Assembly (NCBI GenBank): GCA_020466095.1
Contig: CM035808.1
Coordinates: 47,718,663 to 47,782,662, forward strand
Length of the DNA: 64,000 nt
From: Chlorops oryzae
Taxonomy: Eukaryota > Arthropoda > Insecta > Diptera > Chloropidae
Direction: 5' to 3'
Shown here: positions 1-11,758 of the stretch, in pieces
How the letters are laid out: each line of letters starts with the position of its first letter
How positions within the stretch are numbered: the stretch's first letter is position 1
Program-made: the position numbers and the translations under genes
Notes under the pieces: model-generated
The model's database searches: none
Told to the model about the DNA's origin: nothing
Seen by the model: the letters and a program-made list of their open reading frames with translations, nothing else

Positions 1-360
1 TCTGAAAGGTCTTTATAAACAGGATATAGAGGCCTACTCTCACAAAGCTCTTTAAAATGTTTTTGAAGAGTTTTCTAAATATGAATGTGTTACCTCTTTG
101 AAATACCAATATGAGAGTTTCCGAAGAGTTAAAAAAAAACAATTTCGGAAATCGGTCTTCGGACGCTGTTTAAAGAGTGTATTGAGAGCTTTCTAAGACA
201 TCCGATTTTTAAAGTATTCTAAAGAAGTTTGAAAGCGTTTTTTGAGACAAGATATTTTTAAAAGTTTTTATTATACTTTTCAGAGAGTTTTCAAAGATAT
301 TAAGTTTTTCAAAGACCTTCTAAAGAGCATTCAAAGAGTTTTATGTCTAAGAATACTCTC
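1..360. repeat. Degenerate AAAGAGTTTT motif array, cut by window edge
   Basis: The stretch repeats a loose motif of the form TTCAAAGAGTTTTCAAA every 20-40 bases, in both orientations (for example near 50-75, 120-135, 275-300 and 325-345). No conserved reading frame is visible; the short open frame here is low-complexity. It looks like the body of a non-autonomous element of the same style as those at 58085-60315 and 60349-62048, but its left end lies outside the window, so termini cannot be checked. Confidence 0.4.
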
Positions 361-387
361 CAAATTTGATATCTGTGTCGCTTGGGA

Positions 388-637
388 TATCGCACCCTTG
401 CTAATAAATCGGCACAATTCAAAATTTTTTCATCAATTTTTTTTATGTACGATTGAATTTTTCTGTAAGAAACCCAACACATGGATAATTAACGTTATAT
501 TGAATGAACAGTAGTCGATTAAGAGTGATATTAGTTTAGAAAAAAATTTTATTTCTCCTTAGAGTCAAGAGGGATTGAATGATTGTTGAGAAATGCGAAA
601 TTTGAATTGTGCCGATTTAGTAGCAAGGTGCGATATG
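388..637. mobile_element. MITE-like element with about 40-bp inverted ends
   Basis: The left end (388-428) and right end (598-637) are near-perfect inverted copies, beginning ATATCGCACC and running through TAAATCGGCACAATTC, with a few mismatches. The 170-base centre has no coding signal. A clean target duplication is not visible. Its right edge coincides with the outer edge of the giant inverted repeat that starts at about 640. Confidence 0.6.
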
Positions 638-3194
638 TATTTAATATTTGCTGTTCTTCATAACAAATTGAAGCAGTCAAACTTTGCTGCTACGACAGGC
701 TTGTAATATTGCTCCCAACGAATTAAGTAGAACCAATATGTGTCGCAGCCCCGAACAGTTGGGCAGACCCCAATTGATTTTGACCCAAAAAACTTCTGTT
801 TCGTCCATCGTTCAAGCCGATAGAACGAGGTTTCACTATGTTGTGTAACGGTTGGCTCAATTCTGAAGATGATGGTGTTATGTTACCATCGTTTCGATTT
901 AGTTATCATGCGGTTTCCAAGAATTGTTCAGATGACATAAATCAATCATTCAATTGTTCTTGGAATTTATTTATTAAGTGCTGAAAAGATAATGTTTTTT
1001 CGGCTTTAAATAAACTCAAACTCATATGTCGAATAATATTTTCATTTTCAATAAATAAATCTGTTTTATAGAAATGGTAAGACATGTTTGTAGCATACTT
1101 GTACAATTTTCAACAGAAATTCTATTTATTTTGGTTACAAAAACAATTTTTTAAATTCCGAATTAGTGTGGAAAATAAGCTTCAAATGCGTTACGAAAGC
1201 TTTTGTTTGTTTGTTTTATTTTTTATTTTTTTAATTTATTCAAGCGTAAAAAGAAAAACATCAAAAAAGTTCTCCATGGTTTTGGTAAAAATTTAATTTA
1301 TAATATAGATAAATTTATTTGTTTATTTCTGCATACGCCTAAAATAACAATTTAATCTTTAATTTTAAAATTTTGTCAATGAAAATTGACCAGATTCCGC
1401 AAATTAAGCCAATCAAAAAAGGCTTTGTGAATCGATTGTTCGTGGAGCTTTTTAGAATTTTAAACCATGTTCGAGAGAAGCTTAAAATATACGCGAAATA
1501 AATTCTAAAATGATTATTTTCGATGACCATTTTTATTTATTTACTTGTTTTTCTTTTTTCTTTTGGGACATACTCTGCTCACTTGCTTGCAATCCCCGAT
1601 CAACACCCATCGTTGGTAAATGTTGACATTAATCATACAGTATTGTTATGCGCATTTCAAAATATTTCCTAAAAAATCATTCAGCCGAACATCAATAATT
1701 TCTGGGTACACATTTAGATAGCTCGAACGCATCTGTTCAATCATGCCCGTTAGTATAAAAAAACGAGAAGACGTAGCTAAAAAAAAGGGTTGGGGAAAAA
1801 AAACAACAAACAAGATTGAACAAGGAGGGAAAATAAAATAAAAGAGGGAAATATCCACAGGTAAGCAACGCTTTAAATTTATACATTTGAACCATTTGGG
1901 AAATCAGCAAAATGAGTTTTCATCTCCTTTGAAAGGAAGACATAAAAATAAAAATAAAATACAAAAACAAAAAATGAAAATGAAAATAAGAATAAACAAT
2001 AACAAAAATTGTAGAGGTATATAAAAAAATCGTTTCCGTTTCCACTTTCCACGTTTGATGTTAAAGCGAGCCGCCGATGATGTTGCTAGAAATTTATTGT
2101 TTGAAATTGTTATAAGTTGTTATGGCCTTCGTCCCTCACATCGTCTCCCTTATTGCCTGATTGCCCGCGATCCGTCCTAGCGATGGCCAAATCGAGTACT
2201 TCAAATGTTGTTATCGTTTTCCTGTTTTTGTTGCCAATATTTGCGAGACTTCCCAACCCAACATACATTGCCCAACACAAGCATCCAGCCATCCATCTAT
2301 CCATACAAGCATCGCAGCCGGCAGTCCACGGGTCCACGAATTCACCTTTACAATGGAATTTTGTTTGGCATTTCATTACTTTTTTCTTCTCATTCGGTGT
2401 CGTTTTGACGGTGGTAATTTTTTTCTAGGCCCATCGCAATCAACTTTTGAATTGCAGCTCGTTTATTATAGTGAATGGAATTGAAATTGAAAAGTAGAAA
2501 CCATTGAAATGAGTGCTTTATTTTGCTTTTCCTTATTTTTATTTGTATTTTTCGGGTGGCTGTGTGTGTGCGCGCGTGTTTGTACGTGTTTTTTTTTTTT
2601 TTGCTTTCGCTTCTGTTCCGTTTTGTTCTGCTTGTTTTTTGTGCTCGCAAAATAGATTATGCGGTCTATTGGGAAAACGTCAACTTCAAATTTTTTGTAT
2701 ACAAAAATTAAAAAAGAGAAAAAATTCGTTTTCAAGCTGTAGACTTTTTTCATTGCATAACCAGGTTAAAAATAAAAAAATTTACAGTGAAAACGTGGTT
2801 CAAACTTATGCCTAACATGCGAAAACTTGTCATACGAGCACAAAATATCACTACACTTTACTGTAGCCTGGCTTAAATGTTGCGGGAAAACTTTTTGATG
2901 TTTTTAGATTTTCGGTTGATCTATGAAATTCTCCGTACGTAATCTAACAAGCCGGCTTTGAACAGTATGACTTTTAGTTTTCCCAATTATCGAAAATTGA
3001 ATATTTTGGTAATGTTTTAATTAAGCGGGTGGACAAAAAACTTTTAATGACGGCGAATGAGAATAAAAATTCGTGGTATCTATTTTTGCAAGGTTCTACT
3101 CGTTCTATGGATTTATTTGGATAGGTACTTTTCCTTTGTGTAAAGGGGTTTATTTTTCCGTTTTGAACTTAGCTCTATACTTTAGGGTCTATAG

Positions 3195-3924
3195 TAACGT
3201 GACCAGGTGGTTCGATTTTGTCGGACTTGGTCCGATTTTTCAAACCTAGGTCCGACAGGTCCGATTTTGGCTTCTCGCCAAAAAAATAAATATATTGTGG
3301 CATTTTGCATTTAACGCGTTACTCGACATTCCTTTTTGACGCAGTCGAACTGTTAAAAAAATTTCCCCCTAAAAATCTAGGGAAAACAACTAAGTTGGCA
3401 GCACTGTTTTGGACATTAGAGTAAAGGCCTGATTACAATAGGGCAGTATCAGTGGCAGTGGCAGTATTCAGCTATTTCAAGTATCAGCTGAATACTGCCA
3501 CTGAGACTGCCCTATTGTGGCCATTTACATTAGTAAATTGTTGACGGTCAATTTTCAGTTTTTAGGAGAGACGAAGTACGGGGAGATAGAGAAAAGTTGA
3601 GGATTTCTTAGTTGCACGTACTCGGTCAATCCTTTTGTGCTCTCTTTCGTTGAGTCGATCGTGACGTTGGCTGCGATGGAGTTTTTGACGTCTGCTTAAT
3701 TTGCTTTCAACGATCTGAGTGTTCACATCGCGGTTTAAAATAATGAAGGAGATCCTGTAACAACCCCCCATTGACTTGCTTTTGTATGATAACAAAATAA
3801 AATATTTCCTATATCATTCTTTGTACCGTTTTTTAAAGAATTCTTTTGAATTTTTTCAGGCGAAAAAAATGAAAACTTTTTTTTTTTTGGTCCGATTTTT
3901 TCCGAAAAATATGTGGTCAGGTTA
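3195..3924. mobile_element. 730-bp TIR element with 8-bp target duplication
   Basis: Flanked by the 8-bp direct repeat GTCTATAG (3187-3194 and 3925-3932). The termini are inverted: TAACGTGACCA at the left and the complement of TAACCTGACCA at the right. GGTCCGATTTT-type motifs recur near both ends (3211-3275 and 3887-3900), like transposase-binding subterminal repeats. Eight-base duplication fits hAT- or P-type transposition; the superfamily is not certain. No transposase is present. Nested inside are a 97-bp hairpin (3426-3522) and a module that resembles the right end of the foldback element at 41580-48086. Confidence 0.75.
3426..3522. repeat. 97-bp hairpin with GGCC...ATAGGGCAG ends
   Basis: Near-perfect palindrome: the left side runs GGCCTGATTACAATAGGGCAG then AGTGGCAGTATTCAGCT, and the right side is its complement after a short loop near 3470-3480. 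The terminal words resemble the ends of the foldback element at 41580 (AGGCCTTTTACACTAGGGCA), so the two may share a transposase recognition sequence. Confidence 0.7.
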
Positions 3925-5692
3925 GTCTATAGCCATGTTTGAGCTGAAAATATTTCAGTACCCCTTCGCGTATGTCTTCCCTTCAGGAAATGCGAGCAGT
4001 GTAACTGTAGCTTTTTACTAGTTCCGATTTCCGCGGTGCTAGTGTTTCTTTATACCTTTGTCCATGCATTCCTGGTGTAAGAACTAATTGGGAAATTTGG
4101 ATATAATTTAAAAATACTTCTCTTTCCCAGGCAATTGCTGGTATTTTGGTCCCTATTTTCAGTATTCGATAATTCGGTAATTTTTTGGGTATTTGGGTAT
4201 TCTTGTTGTTTGCATTGCTAAGGACATACAATCCTATTTATTGACAACGAGAATTGTAACTGGCTGATTGTTCATACGCAACTCTACCCCATTGGAACTA
4301 GTTCTTATGTTTCTAATAAGTCACTGGTGGCGTTTAGAAAATTGATCCCTTACGTCCTACAGGGTTTTTACAGCTATCGAAAGAGATAATGCAATAAAAC
4401 TAAAACGAGTCGCTGTAGATGCCCATGAGCTTAATCTTCCATATTGCAATTCGAAATTGGCTTCAAATTGAACGTCCCTCTTCTTATCCTATCGATGCCA
4501 AGCTGATAGACCCTTCTCGCAAGATGACTTTTAATACATAAAAGCTTTTTGAATCGGTGCTGAGAGTCTGAAGAATATTTCAGACTTATTTGTTGACCAT
4601 AGCTTCGATAAACAAGAAAAGGACAAAATAAGACAAAAGGAACTTTCATAAAAAGGAAGAATCAAGGAGGAAAGGAACCGCCCCGCCCAACGCCCTTAAC
4701 GTATGCATGACAAAGCCAAATTGATTTTCGACATGCTAAGAGCGTATAAAAAGCATGCCTTGTGGCTGGTAGCATTTTAATGGAGGAGCAAAAAATAAAA
4801 ATAAAAAAACCATGGAAATAGAAAAGTAACTCACGCCCACAAAAGCACCCGCTGTTTGACCAAATAGAGTGAAATTTCATTTCTCTTGAATTTTACTTTT
4901 CCATAATGGATTTTATTTTTTAAATGAGCATTTAAAAACTGTTCAATTTGATTTTTGCTTTGCTGTTTTCTTTTCAGCGGCATATTTTTTTTATGTTCAT
5001 CCCCCAAAGGCATACACTTTTTTTTTGGGAATGAGGGTTGGGGGTGGATGAGGAGGGGAGGGAGAGAGAGAGGGATGAAGAAGAATACTGCTCCGTCCGG
5101 AACATCCGATTTGTTCAATAATTTGTTGGAAATCACAGTCTCATGTGACATAAAAAGAAAAAGAAAAATGTTATTTGACGAAAGAAAATAAATTATTGAA
5201 AGAGCCAAACAAACAAACAAACACATACAAACAGCTGCGAATACACAGATATAAATACACACCCAAATCCGACGCACAATCTATGTAGCTTAAATTGATT
5301 CCTCAAGGACATTTTCGTATGCCTCATGCTGACAGACTAATGAATTCATTTTCTTGTTGATTGTTTTGTATTTTAATAGCGCTGTCAAGTGGTCTTCAGT
5401 ACAGTCATGAATTCCAATGCCGGTTGAATTTTCATTTCTTTTTTCTTTCTTCATTTCACGCTCAAGCACTGACACTACATTCAATGTGAGTTCTAAACAA
5501 AATTATATCTCATTCAAGAACAGCTGTTTCCGTTTATTGTATTGTTTTCGATGCCTACTTTAAGGCGGTCTCAAGCCGAGAGAAGAAATTCAGCAAAATT
5601 GTAAAATATCATATTTCATATTTTAATTTTAACAACGTGGTTAAGTTGCTTGTAGGGTTTTATCTTTCCATGTTTATTTGCATTACTTTCTA

Positions 5693-6235
5693 TCACCCTG
5701 TGTTGGATTTGATCCGGGAAACTCCCGATTTCTTGTCATGTGCTCCTTCTTCGACTCCGTCTTTGCCAAATCCAAATTGGAGAATATTTATGTTCACAAT
5801 ATTATGAGCAAGACGTTGAAGAGTCTCAGTGAAAAATGTAAGGCGGACAACCGCCATGACATCGCCATGAAAAAGGAGCCGCACCAACTCTCCTTGAAAG
5901 GAGTCGTGCGGTGAAATTTCCACACGAATGACACGTCGGACAAACTCATCGATGATTTCGCTGGACGCGCTACAAGACTTTGTCACATAGAGGGTGTGAT
6001 GGCGGCAAAAAGCATTTGCACACGCTCTTTTTCTTTCCAAATATCTTTCTATATAGAAATCACTTGATGAGTTGACAACTCTCGCCTGTGTGAAACACCT
6101 CTTCATGTCGTCGTCTTTGTATATTTCGAAAATTTTTAGAAATCGGTTTTTAAAATTATTTTTTGCCTCAGCGGAGATTCGAATTCGCGATCTTCGGACT
6201 GTAAAGCGCACACGATATCCACTACGCCACTTCAT
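5693..6235 (-). CDS. Unrecognised 180-codon open frame in the left arm
   Basis: An uninterrupted minus-strand frame of 180 codons. Its N-terminal 25 codons run through a tRNA-like sequence, which argues against a native start; the C-terminal half (SEIIDEFVRRVIRVEI, then GELVRLLFHGDVMAVVRL) has a globular-looking composition. I do not recognise a family. The matching place in the right arm (near 22087-22097) has one extra base, TTTACAAGG instead of TTTCAAGG, which breaks the frame. It may be a decayed element gene or a chance frame. Confidence 0.2.
   Translation of the reverse strand: MKWRSGYRVRFTVRRSRIRISAEAKNNFKNRFLKIFEIYKDDDMKRCFTQARVVNSSSDFYIERYLERKRACANAFCRHHTLYVTKSCSASSEIIDEFVRRVIRVEISPHDSFQGELVRLLFHGDVMAVVRLTFFTETLQRLAHNIVNINILQFGFGKDGVEEGAHDKKSGVSRIKSNTG
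6163..6232 (-). other. tRNA-like sequence (third pair, left arm)
   Basis: On the minus strand this reads like a degenerate tRNA gene: an A-box-like GGCGTAGTGGA (GGCGTAGTGGAT here) and, about 40 bases on, a B-box-like GAGTTCGAATCTCC (one mismatch in this copy). The anticodon stem does not pair well. It is duplicated in the right arm at 21755-21823, so it moved with the arm. More likely a tRNA-derived module in a repeat than a working tRNA. Confidence 0.45.
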
Positions 6236-6666
6236 GACGCGTCATTCGAAGGCTCAACTGACGCTAAAACCTTATTTTAATTTCAGTATCCAATGAGATA
6301 CAAGCACTGGAACAGCATCCTTCTACGATGACTTGTTCCCCAAGGTGGCATGCATGACAATGTGAATTGTATGACCCAGTAAAATCACTAATGTTTTTGC
6401 CCTGCTGGATATTTTTTCCTCTTGGGTACATATGGACAAATCCACGTAAACAGCCCTGCAGGCTATTGTCACTCTCTTTTACGGGAATTCTGAACAAAAA
6501 TTATGTCGATACAGTGCCTTGCTCTTATTGAACATTATAAAGTGCCTTGGCCACGTACCTACATAGCCGTGTACATACTGTGTAGGAGCTCGTGCGCAAA
6601 CGTTCTTACATTAAGTATCTTGCTTTTATTTTCCCCTGACCGTCCTAACGCACTTTCAACTTCTAT

Positions 6667-6812
6667 AGGGGTATTCACAGAGGCGTGATCAAAACGTTGG
6701 AAAGTCGGAAAATTGCGACTTCTTAAACATTGTTTAAACTTTTTTTATATCTTGCACAACTTTTTAAGCAGTTAAAATGTTCCGAATTTCCAACGCCTTT
6801 GTGAATACCCCT
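6667..6812. mobile_element. 146-bp MITE, AGGGGTATTCAC ends
   Basis: Inverted ends AGGGGTATTCACA(G/A)AGGCGT and their complement bound 146 bases; TAT lies directly on both sides (6664-6666, 6813-6815), a possible 3-bp target duplication as for Harbinger-type elements. The body is symmetrical around a GTTTAAAC-like centre. A 170-bp copy sits at the mirrored place in the right arm (21150-21319). Confidence 0.7.
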
Positions 6813-8479
6813 TATGTTTTTTATTTTTATTTAAAAAAATAAAAACTATTTTTTTTTTTGAAAATATTATTTTACTTTGGGAAAAGTTTCCTCAATTTGA
6901 TTCGAATAAAAATAGGCCGTGCCTATTTGGAAAAAGTGTAGACCAAAAATAAAATGCTTTTTTTTGGAATATATCACTTGCGCTCGTAAAGTATTTTTGA
7001 GGTAGTTTTCAGTAGTAGCCATTTCCAACCAACAGGTAAAATATACACTATAAATCGCATATCTTCTTCTAAGGTGACACAACTCAAAAATCGTAATGTT
7101 TGAGTTAACATACACCGAGAGAAAAATGTAGTTATATTAACTGAAAAAGCAGGTTAAAATGACCGAGTTCACCGTTAACTGTTAACTTATGTACAGTAGC
7201 GGTCAACTCAACAGTACAAACACAGTCAATAAGGATATAAATACCTGATGGTTGATATAACTGTCTCGCGGTTAAATCAACTGTCACCAGCGACTGGGAA
7301 AAAAAAATCATTTTTTGCTTTGACTTTTTTTAATCTTCTTTTACAGGAGATTTCCGATTTAACGAGCTCAATGTTGCCAGCACTTCTCGTTAAATCGAAT
7401 TTCTCGTTAAATTGAGTACCATCATAAAATAATTTTTTTCTTATTGTAAGAGATTAAAATTATAAATTGGGCTTATAAACAATTTTTTATTTCAAAAGAA
7501 TTATTATAACCAAAAAAATAAAAAACATAACTCTTCATTTTGGTTCATATTAACCATATACATAACGTCTATGTAAACAGAGTAAAAAACTTATGAGATC
7601 ACGTTTTGTTTAATTTATAAAATACATAGGTAATATGGGGCATTCTTTTATAAACGAACAAAAAAAAAGGGGGAAATTTAACCTAGGTCTTTTCAATTGC
7701 GCGATATTTTTACAGCTTCTAGATATGAAATTATTCAACATGTAGTCCAAAATATTTCTCAGAATGCTTTATTTACGGAAGACCGTAAGTTTAAAGTTTG
7801 CTGAAAACCCGTTGTTTAACAAAAATTCAAAGAAAATTTGATGAATTGAATTGAGAGTTTACTGTCAAACAGTAATGATGATAAGTAAACAACTGCAGTG
7901 TTGCCAGTAGAAAAATGTATTTTTGAGTTAAAAAAGGGGGAGGGGTTTGATAAATCTTTTGCTTGATTACATGGCGAGTCTGATTTATACCAGACCTGTA
8001 GCAATCCAACTCCCCGCGGAGGGCAAAAAAATTTCCACAATTTTTTTCCTTTTAATTTTCGTAATTCCTTCCACCTAAGACCAAGAATCGTGGTGGGGCA
8101 AAGCCCCTCCTAGCCCCTAGGTTGGTACGCGACTGATTTCTACTAACGTATGCTTACGTGAGGGATAAAAATTGACATCACTGAACAACTGTGCACAATT
8201 AAAGCGGTAAGTCCAACACCGCCTGCGCTTTTTCGATTTCACGCAGGTCACGCAAAATTGAACATTACTTTTCATACATTGACTGCTTGCAGCAGTTGGC
8301 GTAGCACACGCGCTTTTAGACTCCTCGCTTAACTATTTCTTGGATTCCTCTTTGTTTCTCTTTATGCTTTTTCACTGATTTCTTATGTTGCTCGCTAAAC
8401 CGAGTCCACACCGAGTCCACACAAAAATATTTGTTTCTATTTAAATCTTTTTCTCTTTCATCTCTTTAAATTTTGTCAC

Positions 8480-8547
8480 CTCGGCCGAGCCTTGAACCGC
8501 TGACCTCACTTCGCTGGGCGAACGTCTTAACCATTACGCAAAACGAA
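8480..8547 (-). other. tRNA-like sequence (second pair, left arm)
   Basis: The minus strand reads a tRNA-like order: TAATGGTTAAGACGTTCGCC as A-box region, then GGTTCAAGGCTCGG as a B-box-like T-arm. Spacing between the boxes is close to that of a tRNA gene but the stems are imperfect. The same module is at 20468-20537 in the right arm. Probably a tRNA-derived (SINE-like) module inside the element at 7113-9057. Confidence 0.45.
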
Positions 8548-8792
8548 CGAATTTGATTTGTTGGTCAAAATGCTCACTTGAGTTTATGGTTGCTCAAGTT
8601 TTGGGGAACGTGCTTAAGGAATTGTTTCACTCCCAAAATTTTTTGCTTGAAAATGAACCATTAAAAAAAAAAATAATACAATAAAATAAAACCTTAAAAA
8701 TTTAGGAGAAAATTTTTGTCTTCCAAAACAACTACACTCTGAACAAAAAAAAACTGTAATTAAAAAAAAAAATTCAGAAAAATTCCCGCCGC

Positions 8793-8865
8793 CAGCAGGG
8801 ATAGAACCCCGAAGCTCACGACTATCGACTCACAGTTTAAAGCACTGAGCTATCGAAACCTCCGG
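8793..8865 (-). other. tRNA-like sequence (first pair, left arm)
   Basis: On the minus strand: GATAGCTCAGTGCTTTAAA (A-box-like) followed about 40 bases later by GGGGTTCTATCCCTGC (B-box-like). The copy in the right arm is at 20155-20226. It sits about 250 bases from the second tRNA-like module, in the same orientation, inside one TIR element. Confidence 0.5.
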
Positions 8866-9429
8866 AGAAGGTTGATCAGAATGCAAACTTATACGTCTAA
8901 GTGAACGAAAGCGAATTTGAGCATAAGAAGTAACTGTTTTTCAACTGTTCATTTGACTGCCTTTTTCAGTGCATTTAACGCGGAATACAGTTTATTTGAC
9001 CACTCTTACTTTAACTGTTCTAAGTAGTTGATTTAACTGTTGTTATTTCTCTCGGTGTACGGAACTTGGTCATAGTTCACCTCTGTACCTGGAAAAAAAA
9101 ATCTATTCCCCTTTTGGTTATTCTAAAAAGCCGAAAAATCCCGTCAATGCCTTTCTTCTTGCTTTGATTGACACTGCGACGTATTTTGTTTTTAACGTTT
9201 TCTCAAAAAATAAGAAATTTTGAGTTGTGTCTCCTTAGAAGAGGGTGTGCCAAATAGTCTTTACTACTTCTTGCAAAATAGCCGATCTTGTTGGAAGCAA
9301 AATAAAATCGATTTTGTCTACGACGCTAGCGTCCCTGCAGTAATATGGACTGACCTTAGTGTAGCTTTCGGGCAGTCCCTCATATTTTCATTTCTATTGG
9401 TTTCAACGGACCTTTTTAACATGGGACTG

Positions 9430-9695
9430 TCATTCGAGAGGGACTAGTTCGCAAAACGGCTGACCGTCGGTCAGGATCAATTGTCGTAATTTTGTTTGGT
9501 CTTAGGCTAGTCAAATAAGGAAAATTAAAAACCAATTTCTTAGTTGATTTTCTAAGTTGATGAAAGTGCCATTTACAAACTACCCTAAACCAACCCGTTT
9601 ATTACCGACAGCTGGCTAGCCGAATTCGATGAAGCGGACTGCCATAATATAACCAGCAGGATTTGGACCGGTCGAAGGCCAGTCCTTCTTACGAC
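9430..9695. repeat. GGACTGACC/GGCCAGTCC motif array at the arm's inner edge
   Basis: Short words related to GGACTGACC recur in both orientations from about 9345 to 9690 (GGGCAGTCCC, GGGACTGTC, GCTGACCGTCGGTCAGG, GGCCAGTCC). The last copy, GGCCAGTCCTTCTTACGAC, is the inner boundary of the arm, so the inverted duplication may have ended at an element terminus. No reading frame of note. Confidence 0.4.
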
Positions 9696-10089
9696 CAGGC
9701 ACGGCAGAACGGCGTTTACATGGGGTAGTTGTACCCACTCGAGATTTTCCGAGTGGGTATTTTACCCACTCGAAATTTTCCAAGTGGCTATTTTACTCAG
9801 TAAAAATTTCACGAAATTTTTGGAATGCCAGTTCTGACAAAAAATGTTTTTCCAATTTTTTCATTTTGAGTTAATATGCAATGTTTCCGTAGAGCCTGTA
9901 TCTTTGCGTTAATAAAGAATGAAAAGCATTAAACGACATAAGCCAAAACTACCAAACGGAAGTTTTGGGAAAATACTTGGCCGCGAAAATTTAATACGTA
10001 AAAATTTTACCCTAATAATTGTCTTTTTAAAAAAATGTTTTCTTTATTTCGGAGGCATTTACTGCATGTATGATATGTTGTACATTCCA

Positions 10090-10830
10090 AGTCGGAAGTT
10101 AATACGTTTGGCGGTTCAAAAGTTATAAGTATTTTTTTCATTTTTGGAGGTAGGAGTGGGCGGATCACGCCCATATTTTGCAGTAATATCCCAATGAGTG
10201 AAAGGTATGTACGTTCCAAGTCCGAAGTGAATATGTTCAGTAGTTCAGGAGTTATTAGCATTTTTATTTGTGGGGGAAGCAGTGGGCGGATCACGCCCAT
10301 ATTTTCAATAACATCCCAATGGGTCCAAGGTATATATGTTCCAAGTTTGAAGTGAATATGTTAAGTGGTTCAGAAGTTATGAGCATTTTTCTATATGCGA
10401 CGGCGCGCCTTTCCAAGAATGCGGAATGTATTCTAGTATGTACGCATGTACAATATTGCATCAGCTTTTCTTTCTAAATGCTTTGCGGTAGCATTTGTTT
10501 ACATACATATATAAAAATGCTCGTAACTTCTGAACCACTGAACACATTCATTTAAAACTTGGATCATATATACCTTGGACCCATTGGGATGTTATTGAAA
10601 AATATGGGCGTGATCCGCCCACTGCTTCCCCCACAAATAAAATTGCTAATAACTCCTGAACTACTGAAATATTCACTTCGGACTTGGAACGTACATACCT
10701 TTCACTCATTGGGATTTACTGCAAAATATGGGCGTGATCCGCCCACTCCTACTTCCACAAATGGAAAAATACTTATAACTTCTGAACCACAAAACTTCGG
10801 ACTTGGAATGTTGTATGTGTGTACATATAG
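10090..10830. repeat. Inverted pair of two-unit tandem repeats (INE-1-like internal repeats)
   Basis: 10090-10400 holds two units, each with GGGCGGATCACGCCCATATT and a GTTCAGAAGTTAT-type word; 10505-10830 holds the same two units in reverse complement. The GTGGGCGGATCACGCC words resemble the GTGGGCGTGGCAGTGGGCGG units inside the INE-1-like elements nearby, so this is probably a related or ancestral internal repeat array. The pair can fold into a stem of about 310 bp with a 100-base loop. Confidence 0.7.
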
Positions 10831-11692
10831 ATGTGGGTACATATGTACATATCGTTAGCTTCGGATAGAAAGGGCGTATCATTTGTTTTTTCAAAAATAA
10901 GATTTTTAATTTTACTAGTGGTCCACTCTGAAATGCACCCCCAAAAAAATATAAAACCAAGCCTAAAACACAATTTTTTGTATTTTTAAATTGCCATTAT
11001 GCTTAAAAAAAAATTTTTAAACACATAGGTATGTTGCTTTTGAGTTTTATGGAGTGTTTTCCTTCTCTTGTGAAGTAACAAAAAAATGAGTTACATGGTC
11101 GCCGTGAGGGGGTTACAAGTGGGTGCACTTGCGTCAATGTCAAATGTCAAAGAGCGAAACGCTTGCTCATTAATATATACAAGAAAGAAATCGAACAATG
11201 TACAAACGAATTCGTGCTTTCGTAGAAGGAGAAACACAAATTGGATATCGTTCTCTTGTATTCCTCTTTTATTGTATGTTTAGTAGTGTGTCAAAATGCT
11301 AATATAGTAGTTTTTTACTCCTCTTTTGGTCGCGTACTACCATATATCCTTTCACTCACGTACTTCTATTGCACCACTTATTGTAGGTGCGGTTTCAGAC
11401 ACGCCGATTTTTGGCCGATTTTGCACGCTGATTTGTTTATTTCTTAGCAAAGGAGGAGTGACGAGAAAGGGAACAAGTACAAATCGTAAAAAGAGATAAA
11501 AGTTTCCAGGGCAATGTGCGTTTGCGATTGTTACAACAGCTTTCATATGTTTTTTAAAACAATAAAAACATAATTTTCAAGGGAAAAGGGTAAAATTTTA
11601 ACAATGGAAGGGAATAATAGCAAAATGTACATAGCAGCACTGACATAAATTGATTGTGATTTTCTCGTGCAGCACATAAGTAAATTGGCTAG

Positions 11693-11758
11693 ATGGATAA
11701 ATTTGTGATAAAAACAAACAATAAAAGTGCAACGAGCGTTAAAACATCGGAAAAACGT
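11693..11758 (+). pseudogene. Possible first exon of an hAT-like transposase
   Basis: The frame starts MDKFVIKT and is rich in Lys, Thr and Ser up to SEKR, where a good splice donor (CGTAAGTAC) follows at about 11757. Short N-terminal exons starting MDKF are common in hAT/ZMYM-type transposase genes; that link is from memory of the family and is weak. The frame runs on only to a scaffold gap at 11901, so no catalytic region can be seen. Confidence 0.25.

Larger units (their letters stand above)
7113..9057. mobile_element. TA-flanked motif-array element, long copy in left arm
   Basis: Bounded by inverted CACCGAGAGAAA ends directly flanked by TA on each side, the insertion pattern of Tc1/mariner-type non-autonomous elements. 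Both ends are dense in one motif, TTAACTGTT and variants, in both orientations (7130-7285 and 8940-9045). It carries two tRNA-like sequences (8480-8547 and 8793-8865) and no transposase. Compared with the 910-bp mirrored copy at 19958-20867 it holds about 1.09 kb of extra sequence (7342-8427), where the right copy has only a short A/T-rich stretch. Confidence 0.7.
640..9695 (+). repeat. Left arm of a giant (about 9-kb) inverted repeat
   Basis: Read against the reverse complement of 19384-27355, this arm matches continuously, at about 96% where I compared bases directly (for example 690-960 with 27040-27300). The outer edge is at about 640/27355; the inner edge is sharp at CTTACGAC (9695) against GTCGTAAG (19384). 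The arms share nested elements, so the inverted duplication postdates those insertions: a 730-bp element with 8-bp target duplication, a 146-bp MITE, a TA-flanked motif element and three tRNA-like sequences. The left arm is about 1 kb longer, mainly because 7342-8427 is absent from the right. I see no transposase. It could be a very large foldback element or an inverted segmental duplication. Confidence 0.9.
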
